From: Melanopsichium pennsylvanicum
Taxonomy: Eukaryota; Basidiomycota; Ustilaginomycetes; Ustilaginales
Assembly: GCA_900208305.1 (NCBI GenBank)
Contig: OAPG01000014.1
Location: 124,001 to 188,000 of the forward strand
Direction: 5' to 3'
Length of the DNA: 64,000 nt
A program made the position numbers and the translations under genes. The stretch's first letter is position 1; each line of letters opens with the position of its first letter. The notes under the pieces were generated by a model, which was not told the origin of the DNA, ran no database searches, and was given only the letters and a program-made list of their open reading frames with translations. Positions 55,147 to 64,000 of this stretch are shown here, one piece after another.

Positions 55147-58100
55147 TGGCGTGTCTTGCCCTACAACCACCTATGCCATCGCAATGCATTGCTCAAGACT
55201 GCCAATTCTGTTTCACAGCCACATCGGGTTCCTCGGTACTCGAACTCAAGGGCACCGTTGAGGGCCATGGAGCTCGCATACTCGCAGATACCGGTGCTGG
55301 CTTGTCTATACTTTCACAAGCATTTGTTTCGGACCACAAGATAACCACAAAACCTACAAAAACAAGATCGATTCACGGCGTAACGGGTCACAAGATGTAC
55401 ATAGACCATACCGCCGTTGTACAGGTAAGTATCGACCACTATTCACTGGGACAGGTGGAAGTAGCGGTCGCCAAGGCGGCGGATTATGACCTTATCATAG
55501 GCTATGATCAGCTGCGTAAGCTCCGACCCTCAATCAATTGGGAGGAAGGTCGAGTGGAGTTTGGGATGACAACGAACGCCGAACCCTGCAAATTTACTCC
55601 ACAAACCGGGGCCCCACACAAAACCCAATTAAACAACGCGTTTTATCGGATTTCAAACGAGACCCGACAGGACGGGTCAGTTCAGCGGATTTCAACCAAA
55701 ACCCGCCAGAACAGGGTGCCGGTTCTGGACTTCAAACTCCACGGTCACGAGTTTGTATTGGCCAAGCAGCTTCTAAGGGCTGCCGTTGAAGATGGACCCA
55801 TTGGGTTCATGCTTCTCGACGTTCCGGCAACGTCGTTGCCAGCCTTTGGGTTTGTCCCTACCGGGGCAGACAAAGGGGTTGACATGGAAGTTGAGAAGGA
55901 CAAGCCCCCGGAGCAGGTACCGGAGCCTTACCAGGACCTTGCCGAGGTCTTTAACGAGGTCGAAGCAGACAAGCTACCCCACCGGACCGAACACGACCTC
56001 AAGATAGAGCTCGAATCGGGAGCAAAACCTCCTCAAGGCCCGCTCTATCTGAAGGGTCCTAAGGAGATGGAGGAACTGCGCAAGTACCTTGACGAGAACC
56101 TCGCAAAGGGATTCATTCGACTGTCGAAGAGCCCTGCACGCTCGCCAGTCCTGTTTGTGCCCAAGAAGGACGGGAGCCTACGTCTCTGCGTCGATTACCG
56201 TGGTCTCAATGAGATCACAATTAAGAATAGAGCGCCGCTGCCCCTCATTGAGGAGCAACTATTCTTACTCCGTAATGCAAAGGTATATACTAAGCTGGAC
56301 CTTAAGGCTGCATATAACCTGGTTCGCATCGCAGACGGCGATGAATGGAAAACAGCTTTTGGTACTCAGCTCGGATTGTACGAGTACTTGGTGATGCCGT
56401 TCGGGTTGGCCAACGCACCATCGCATTTCCAGTCTCTGATCAACAGTATCTATAGAGACATCATTGGCGTGTTTGTTGTCGTATATCTGGATGACTTCCT
56501 CATCTTCAGCAACAATGAGGAGGAGCACATCGATCACGTCCGGGAGGTCTTGGAGAGGCTTTGAGCCAACCGGCTCTTTGCCAAGCTCTCAAAATGCACT
56601 TTCCATACAGATCAGGTCGAGTTCCTGGGGTACATCATTAAGCCAGGAGGGATTGAAATGGACCCCGAGAAGGTACAAACCATTCAGGAGTGGCCGATGC
56701 CAGCCTCTATACACGATATCCAGCGATTCCTAGGGTTTGCCAACTTCTATAGGAGGTTCATTGCTCATTTTGCACGAATTGCAAGGCCTCTCACCTCGTT
56801 GGTCAAGCCGACGGAGAGGTTCAAGAAGTTTGAGCTGCCAGAGGATGCCCAACACGCTTTCCACAAGCTCATTGAGGCCTTCACAACGGCCGGAGTACTC
56901 AAGCATTTTGATTACCATCTGCCGACTCGCCTAGAGACTGACGCTAGCAATTTTGCCATAGCAGGAGTCTTGAAGCAGGAGCACAAGAAACGTTGGCACC
57001 CTGTGGCCTATTACTCAAGAAAGATGCAACCAGCCAAAAGGAACTATGAGATCCATGATAAGGAACTCCTCGCCGTCGTGGCGTGCCTGCAGCAATGGCG
57101 ACATATGCTGGCAGGATTGCCAAGTCAGCTGGTCATCTACACGGATCATGAAGCCCTCAAATACTTCAAGTCACAGAGGCGTATAAACGGGCGACAAGCT
57201 CGCTGGGCGGTAGTGCTCGCCGACTACAACTTCGTGCTCCATTACAGGCCTGGCAACAAAGGTGGAGAGCCTGATGCACTCACTCGGCGATCGGACATGC
57301 AACCGGCAGGAATGGAGAAAGAGCACAACATGCGGCAGCTGCTGCCGGCAAGCGTGTTTGAATCGCCGGAAGGAAATCCAAATCAGCATGAAAGCGTGGT
57401 AGCTTACCCGATTTTGACGCAAAATTGGATAAAACATGGTACAACCACCGGATCTCAACTTGAGACCCGGTTAAGGACGACGATACCAACCATGGAGGAG
57501 ATAGCCACGGGAGGCTTGATGAGTCTCATCCGGACATTCCAACCACTGGACAAGCAGCTTAAGGAAATACACCAACACACCCCGTTTGAAATTAAGGATG
57601 GGTTATGGTATAAGAATGGGCGCATCGTGGTACCAAGAGTCACCCTCGGCGGCCGTAAGGGCAAAGCAAGGCCACAGGTAGCCAAACAATCGCTATCTGT
57701 GGAACATTTAAGGTACATGGTAATGACACAGTGCCACGATGGGATCAATGCGGGCCACGTTGGGCGAGACGCTACCTTAGACCTTGCCCGCAGACACTAC
57801 TGGTGGCCAGGCATGGCCGCTTGGGTGGCAGACTATGTGGCAAGCTGCCCTGTGTGTGCGAGATACAAGACGCCGCGCCACAAACCATATGGCTTGTTGC
57901 AGCCGCTATCGACACCAGAGAGACCTTGGGGGTCGATATCCCTCGATTTCATCGAAGGCTTGCCGAGCTCAAGTGGTTTTGATTCCATACTGGTTGTGGT
58001 TGACCGGCTTTCAAAACTTGCAGTCGTAATGCCAACGCATAAGACAGCAACGTCGAAGGACACGGTCGAGCTACTGCAGGCACATGTATTTAAGAGGTTC

Positions 58101-58985
58101 GGGGTGCCTGAACATATTGTATCGGACCGAGGACGACAATTCATCTCTGCGATCTGGAAGGATTTTGCTCAACAGCACAACATCAAACACTCTTTGAGCA
58201 CCGCATATCATCCTCAGACAGACGGTCAAACGGAACGGGTGAATCAAGTTGTCGAGCAGTACTTGCGTATCTATTGCAACTACGAGCAAGATAACTGGGC
58301 AAGCTTGTTGCCAATGGCGGAGTTTGTGTATAACAACACCGTCCATAGCAGCATTGGGGTGTCCCCGTTCTTTGCATGCTATGGGTGGAACCCTAAAATG
58401 CACCCAGAGCTACCAGAACAAGTGGGAATACTGGACCCCAAGCGCCAAGAATTTGCCAAAACCAACAAAGAGCTAGTACGATACCTTCAAGAACAAGCCA
58501 GGCAAGCACAGTCGCGGGCAGTCGAACAATACAACCGGAAACGAAAGGACATAGAGTTCAAGGTCGGTGACAGGGTTTACGTCAGTACCAAGAACTGGGC
58601 CACTCGGCGACCTACAGCAAAGCTCAACACTAGGTTTGCTGGACCATTCCCGGTGATTGAGCGAATTGGCCGCAGGGCGTACCGAATTCAATTACCAAGT
58701 TCAGTCAGGGTTCACAACGTCTTCCATGTCTCAATGCTCGAGCGTACAAAGGATAGCAAACTAGAAGGACGCTCAACGATACAACCATATCCGACATTGC
58801 ATGATGAGGACTTGGAATTCGAAGTGGAAGCCATTGTTGACATACGTCGGCGACAAGGCCGGGTGGAATACTTGGTCCAGTGGAAAGGGTATCCCGAGGA
58901 AGCAGCTTCATGGGAACCAGCAGAGGCGGTCAACGCCCCCCAGCTCATCCAGGAGTATGAGCGATTGGAGGGGGGGACGGCGTAG
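55146..58985 (+). pseudogene. pol: Pol polyprotein with one in-frame stop
   Basis: The frame starts at the ATG overlapping the gag stop (55146) and runs to TAG at 58985, interrupted only by TGA at 56562-56564. Order: retropepsin with DTG (codon 55287) in [13 protein letters not shown]; reverse transcriptase with [20 protein letters not shown] and catalytic YLDD (56484-56495); RNase H with LETDASNFAIAGVL and NYEIHDKELLAVV; integrase zinc region HDGINAGHVG...CPVC and the D, D, E residues in SLDFIEG, VSDRGRQF and PQTDGQTERVN; and a C-terminal chromodomain (about 58808-58970) with VEYLVQWKGYPEEAASWEPA. Because the stop falls just after the catalytic part of reverse transcriptase, this copy should not make full Pol without readthrough. 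Confidence 0.93.
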
Positions 58986-59428
58986 AAGTACCATAAAACC
59001 GCCCCGGATTGCCTTGGGACAAAGCATCGCGAAAGCTAGGTTTGAATCTCAGACCCGGTAAAACGCGCTGTTTTATCCAAATTCAGTTGAAATCCGATAA
59101 AACAAACCTCTGCAGCCGATCTCAGTTGAAACCCGCTTAAAGTGGTAATTCTATCGGATCTCATACACCGGGGCTGAAAGTGGAAGGCGACGGTTGGCGA
59201 CGTCACAGGCTTTTCAACACAAACATGGTAAGAAGGAACAAGACATTGCAATTACAACATGATACAGGCGAGTCTGTTGCATTAAGATTGCACAGGAGGA
59301 TCGTGGTGATATAGGAATAGATGATGAAGACCATTGCAAAAGAAGAGTTGTACACCGAGGATAAGGGCTGGTAGAAGCTAAGTTCTCTGCGCCGCCGGAC
59401 TTCATTACCTCGCAGGAGCTCGGTTCTT

Positions 59429-59440
59429 GGAAGGGGGTAG
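59429..59440 (+). promoter_or_regulatory. Polypurine tract
   Basis: GGAAGGGGGTAG lies directly before the 3' LTR, the expected plus-strand primer position. Confidence 0.85.
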
Positions 59441-60534
59441 TGTTACCGGAGGTGGATTTCAAACCCGGTGAAACACTGTGTTCTATCGGGTTTCAGGTTG
59501 ACATCCGCTAGAACACGTGGTTTCATCCGATATCAGTGCAACGCCCTCTGACAGCCTCCGTCTGGTACAGGAGGCCTGATGGAAGGGTGCAACATGATGT
59601 AGGACCGTCCGCTGTGTGTGTCATGGTTGCTGACAGCCAGCACTGGTTAGCATGGGGCCCAAGCTCAAGGGCGACATGGTTGCTGGCAGTTGGTATTGTT
59701 TAACACGGGGCCCAAGCTCGTGGTTGTCATAGTTGAGGGCAGTCAGCATTGTTTAACACAGGGCCCAAGCTCGTGGTTGTCATAGTTGATGACAGTCGGC
59801 ATTGATTAGCACGGGGCCCAAGCTCGTGGTTGTCATAGTTGATGACAGTCGGCATTGATTAGCACGGGGCCCAAGCTCGCGGACACGTCGAAACTCTGGT
59901 GGCCATTGATACTCTGGTGTACCAGGGTCATAGCGGACAAAGGGGAGCCCCTGGAGGGCCATAGGTATATAAGAACACAGTCTTTACAGCCGTGGAGGAG
60001 CAGGACTCATCCACTCTACTTTATATTAACCCAGTCTTTACTTTACAAGTCGTTATCAGTTACTCAGTATATAGTTCTCGTCAGCAGCTGCAATCATACG
60101 GTATTGCAGCTATCCAGTGTCTGTGTTCTCCTCAGTATAAGGAGACAAGCTTCACCGACGATTGTCAGCACCATCACTGACACTACAGCACCTCAACTGT
60201 AGGCGGAACCTCAACCGCGGTCACGGAACCTCCACCGTAGCCAATTCATTATCACGACAGCTTCAAGACCATCCAAAGCAGTCCCTGACGGTGACCAACA
60301 CTTGCATCAAGAGCACTCGTGCATCGTGAAGGTCTTACAACACACAGACGAGCCGCATTACCTCTGAACGGAGTGTTCACAGTGGTCAGTCAGCTCAAGA
60401 GTTGCGCAGCAGGTCTCATAGCGAAACACAATAGAACCAGCCTGCTTATCAGGTCTCAATCTCAAACACGCTAAAACAGACGGTTTCAGCGGATCTCGGC
60501 GCGAAGCTTGAGTTTGGCACAACGCCCCCTGACA
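59441..60534 (+). repeat. 3' LTR of the chromovirus
   Basis: 1094 bp. It differs from the 5' LTR at 59653 (T for C), 60002 (A for G) and 60275 (A for G), each at a CpG, and has five rather than seven tandem units. Confidence 0.95.
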
Positions 60535-60539
60535 ACCTT
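60535..60539. repeat. Target-site duplication, right copy (ACCTT)
   Basis: Matches 52418-52422. Confidence 0.9.
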
Positions 60540-61205
60540 CACAAAGAACTAGCTGCAGATTGGGAGAGATCCCAGGCTGCACGTGCAACCATTGCAGTGA
60601 TTTCTGGGACTCACATTTGCGCCTCTGTTCACCAGAGTAGCTTTGACAAGGCTCAAGCAACACTCATGCCAGCAACAGAGCAAGACAAGAGATGAACAGT
60701 ATCATGTTGGTCACATTGGGAAGGGCAAAATGGCTTGTCTGAAACACACTTTGGCATGTTGATTTAAAGGCAAGCAGCAGGGTGCATGCATCATGCCTTG
60801 TGCAGAACTGTACATGTACAGCACACAGCCTACAACCTTACCTCCTTAGTCATCCCATTGGACAGAAACCAAACTCAAAGCCTCAAATGACTCCTGCTTC
60901 TACTCCTTGATGCTTCACATGCAGCCAACCGCAATAAGGGGACATGACAACATTGTAGATGTGGGCAATGACGTGCAGAAAACATTGGAAATAGGAGCAC
61001 TGCATGCAGGAAGGCTGCACTGGAAGGAGGATTTGCTAAGTGCAGGAACACTGTGATTCCTGGAATTCTGGAGTAGCAAAACAAAAAGCGGTAGCAACAA
61101 TGACAGTAGAAGAATGGATGATCCCAATCAACAAACAGGGGTCTATCGCAGAGATCATTACAAGGGCTGTGGCTCACATTCCAAGCATCAAAATTTAAAA
61201 TTTCA
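60540..61205. other. CpG-depleted host segment, right part
   Basis: About 6 CpG in 660 bases, with frequent CA and TG. CpG returns abruptly after about 61215 (GCGAAGTGGGCGAATTTGCG). No gene is recognised. Confidence 0.75.
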
Positions 61206-63832
61206 TCCCCTTGTGACAGCACAGCAGCGAAGTGGGCGAATTTGCGGACGAAAGCCGGGAGAGGGCGGCTAGCGGGGTTTGAACTTCAGACTCGCGCACG
61301 GAGTGCAGATTTTGACGTGTGGCCGAGATGCACCCTCACCACTACTCACCCATTGACCAACTCGCTTAAACCTCGAGAATTGAGCTCAACATCAGTCTGG
61401 TCTACCCGTTCCAGATTCATCGATTCTTAAAAGTAGCTCACATTCCTCTACTTTCCTCTCCTGTAGGCAGAGTCTCTTCGAAGGAGCGGCCTCTATCGGC
61501 AGTTTGGACGGCTTTATCAAGACCTCTAGCTCCTCGGTGCAGCCGTTCAATCCAAAGGTGCAGTCCAACCCTAATGCTACATTTTTCCCGAGGGCATTCA
61601 AGTCTTGGCTGCAGCCTCCCTAATGGCCATAATCGCTCGTACGCCCCCTTGTCCTTTCACCTTAACGCTCGTTCGTCGCCGATCTCATATTCCCAAGAAA
61701 TTTCAAGCAGCAGAAAAATGACGCTTTCCACCAGCACAAGCGAAACATCGTATACTTGCTGGATATGACAGGTCCACATTTGTGTCGAGGAAATTGATTC
61801 GTTCGATCGATACAGTGGAACGTTTCTCGTTTGTGCGCCGTTCAGGAATGTAATAATCTCTCATTCACGCATTGTTTAATGCGCAAGATCCTTCTTTTGT
61901 TCACGATCGACGTAAGCTCTATCTGTGATCGAAACATGTCTCTACCCAAAAGCCAAGGAATGCTGCGACCTAACTCTCAGCTCGTGCTGTGTCAATCTTT
62001 GTATCGTCCAATGTGATCGCACGCGAACTTGATGTTTGCCATGGTTCAAGACACGCTTTTATCTGCGCCAGTCCCTGGTGATCTTTCCGAGTCATCATTG
62101 CGCCTCTTCTTGGAGAACATCAGAGGCTTGTCTCGGTCATATACCTGCTCAGACCACTTATACAGGTACATCTTTGAGCGGGATGATGATCGAACACTCA
62201 ATTGACCGCATCCGTAAGCCATCTTGGTTCCGATCCGAGAATATAGAGTTGTATTAGTTTCCTCGAGCCGTCCATGCTGACTCTTCGGACCGATGTTTAG
62301 CTTCGAACTTAGACGAAACGCACATAATCGATCGTTGACTAATGCATTCCGCGTCTGTCATGTCCAAGCTCTCATCGTGCTTGCCCTCGCATGGCATCCG
62401 AACTTCATCTTTGAGACGGCTTTCAAATACGCCAAAATCTTCCTCAGCCGTGGTCTTTGCGGCGATTGTAGTGACTACGTACATTTCAGTCACTGTATAG
62501 GGGGACACCAAGCGCGTGCAGGGCTGAAGCTATTGTGGAGTGCATTGCATTAGTCTGCTGTCAAACGTGCATGTTCCATACAGCCCGAGAACAGGCTGGG
62601 CATCGTCGCTACAGAGCTACGATCCTTGTTTCTGGCTTGCTGGATCGCCGCTTTTCCAAGGTCTTTGTTTTGCTCGTTCGCTTCAGAAATTACCTTGAAA
62701 TCGCAGGCAGGTGGGACTACACTCACTTTTCTCCCAAAAAATTCTTATGTGGAGCCTGTCAACAAAGGGCAGGGGCAGCAGCAGGCGGTAAGGGATTTTG
62801 AGGCAGCAACCCTATTGAAAATGATATGCGCGTGCTTGTGCTCGTGCTTGTGCTTGTGCATGCACCGCCTCGTACACGGCGCAAACAAGAATCCCAGCAG
62901 CAGACTACGTTCCTCGAAAGCGTCTGTCAATGCTGAGGATCGGATACGCAACTGTACACTTCATATCGAAATTGTGTTGCTGTCAGACTATGTGCAGTGT
63001 TGTTGTTCGGTCCATGTCCCGTCGGGAATTTGAGTTGAGTCCAAGCAATCAGGACAAACGGGACACAATCCCTAGAGATGGTTTGCCTCTTGTCCTGTCG
63101 CAGACATCAAGCCACTTTTTGAGGCGTCTTGTGCATGATCATCCCACCCTCACTCATCGCTTCAGCTTTGCTCCTTTCGTCACTTGACAAAATTTTTGAC
63201 ATGTCCATCTTGCCGCCCCTCGCCACCGCCGTTGTTGATGCACACCTCGCTCCCGATTAGGTTTGCAGAAACGTAACGTATCCGGTGAGCTGCATCAATA
63301 CCTTGCCTAGCCATCATTCTCGCTTATGCGACGGATTCTACATCAGCACCTTTCACTCGCGCTTCATTCCTTGCTTCTCAGATGCCCGCTGCCCCTCGTT
63401 GTCTGCATCTCAAACCCGTCCACCGCAGCATCCGGGCCTGTTTATCCCTCGCTTGCTCTTGTTGATGGCCGCGATGCTGTCAGCATACTCTCGCTTGGCA
63501 CCTTTGTTTTTGCGAGCATGCCTGTCGTTTTTCGCCGAAAACGGCGCTTTGTTTTGGCCAAACAACGAAAGCACACTCACCACGAATGTTGCTGGATGAT
63601 GGTTCCTTCTGATGCCGTGTTTTGGATCCGTCGCAATGTGCTTGTCCAGTCTCATGCCTGATTCGTTGCTGTTGTGACCGAAACGCTGCTCAACACCGAG
63701 GGTTTCAGTTGCTGGACGGCCAGGTGCATCTACCTTGCCTGCTGTAACACGCCTTCTCAGAGATTTGCAGGAGCGCTCTCCCCAGACTACTCTACAGATC
63801 ATTGTCCGGCTCTCTCAGGTCAACTCGAAAGG
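61206..63832. other. 2.6-kb gene-free stretch
   Basis: CpG density is normal again. Only short overlapping open frames are present, none with a recognisable domain or convincing splice sites. It presumably includes the upstream region of the gene at 63974. Confidence 0.45.
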
Positions 63833-63840
63833 TATATAGA
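63833..63840 (+). promoter_or_regulatory. TATA box of right-edge gene
   Basis: TATATAGA lies 141 bases before the ATG at 63974 and is followed by a CT/CA-rich leader with repeated CCACTCT motifs. Confidence 0.6.
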
Positions 63841-63973
63841 GCGAGACAAATGTCGTCTTCTCCATCTATTTTTCATCATCAAACCACTCTTCCACTCCAC
63901 TCTACTCCACTCTTCCACACTACTCTTCCACACTCTCTTTAGCTTTTCAGCTTAAACAATTAAATCTTTCAAA

Positions 63974-64000
63974 ATGCAGTTCAAGACCATCTTCGCCGCT
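63974..64000 (+). CDS. Start of a probable secreted-protein gene (truncated)
   Basis: Only nine codons are inside the window: MQFKTIFAA. A short basic start followed by hydrophobic residues is typical of a signal peptide, as in fungal secreted proteins and hydrophobins. A TATA box and pyrimidine-rich leader precede it, and AAAATG gives a good initiation context. Identity cannot be determined. Confidence 0.55.

Larger units (their letters stand above)
52423..60534 (+). mobile_element. Ty3/gypsy chromovirus, nearly intact, 8.1 kb
   Basis: It is bounded by LTRs of 1209 bp (52423-53631) and 1094 bp (59441-60534), both TG...CA, with the 5-bp target duplication ACCTT at 52418-52422 and 60535-60539. 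Internal order is primer-binding site, gag (53668-55146), pol with protease, reverse transcriptase, RNase H, integrase and chromodomain (55146-58985), and polypurine tract (59429-59440). Domain order and the chromodomain place it among chromoviruses. One in-frame TGA at 56562 is the only coding lesion seen. LTRs differ by three substitutions plus tandem-repeat number, so insertion is recent. It landed at the right end of an older LTR-like insertion. Confidence 0.95.

Noticed and set aside
60540..60695. Short open frame after the 3' LTR (KELAADWERSQAARATIAV) as a continuation of the eL28 relic
   Set aside because: The resemblance to eL28 C-termini is too weak and the frame cannot be connected across the rejoined insertion site.

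Overview
The window is nuclear DNA of a smut-type basidiomycete (Ustilaginales). The evidence is a set of compact, mostly intron-poor, CpG-rich genes, very Ser/Ala/Pro-rich low-complexity proteins, and conserved eukaryotic genes in the combination expected of Ustilago relatives. A recent LTR retrotransposon and a CpG-depleted, repeat-bearing block point to one of the more transposon-rich smuts rather than a U. maydis-like compact genome. The genus and species are inferred, not proven.

Layout. 1-1004: 3'-truncated minus-strand low-complexity gene. 1005-5448: gene-poor stretch with microsatellites. 5449-12904: an unrecognised Ser-rich protein (+), a small spliced, probably mitochondrial protein (-), a UBA/UIM protein with a dead ubiquitin-protease fold (+), and the mitoribosomal protein uS4m/Nam9 (-). 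14235-20055: S-adenosylmethionine synthetase (+, three exons), an unrecognised 242-aa protein (-), and the acetolactate synthase regulatory subunit Ilv6 (-). 21114-26012: a very long PDK1/Pkh-type kinase. 26013-32756: 6.7 kb without a supported gene. 32757-36208: hexose transporter (+) and a D-2-hydroxyacid dehydrogenase (+). 36355-40584: Nup50/Nup2-like nucleoporin and DCAF7/AN11-type WD40 protein (both -). 41084-44809: Mediator Med1 continuous with the tRNA methyltransferase Trm9 (+). 45244-49152: F-box/WD40/UIM protein of the Ufo1 type (-).

50060-61210 is a different kind of DNA. A host segment almost emptied of CpG carries exon 1 of an RPL28e copy and has been hit by CpG-rich elements: a solo LTR (50778-51787, TSD CTAAC), a probable second solo LTR (51860-52419) and a nearly intact Ty3/gypsy chromovirus (52423-60534, TSD ACCTT). 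The chromovirus has gag and pol joined by TGATG, one in-frame TGA in pol, and a 10-nt match between the transcript start region and the primer-binding site that indicates self-priming. Its LTRs differ at only three bases, all CpG transitions, plus tandem-repeat copy number. 61210-63973 is gene-free, and a probable secreted-protein gene starts at 63974 and runs off the right edge.

Most interesting: the Med1-Trm9 continuity, where Med1's stop codon lies inside the intron donor; the USP-fold protein with all three catalytic positions replaced; and the self-priming, CpG-decaying chromovirus nested in a CpG-depleted block. All calls come from reading the sequence; no database search was run.
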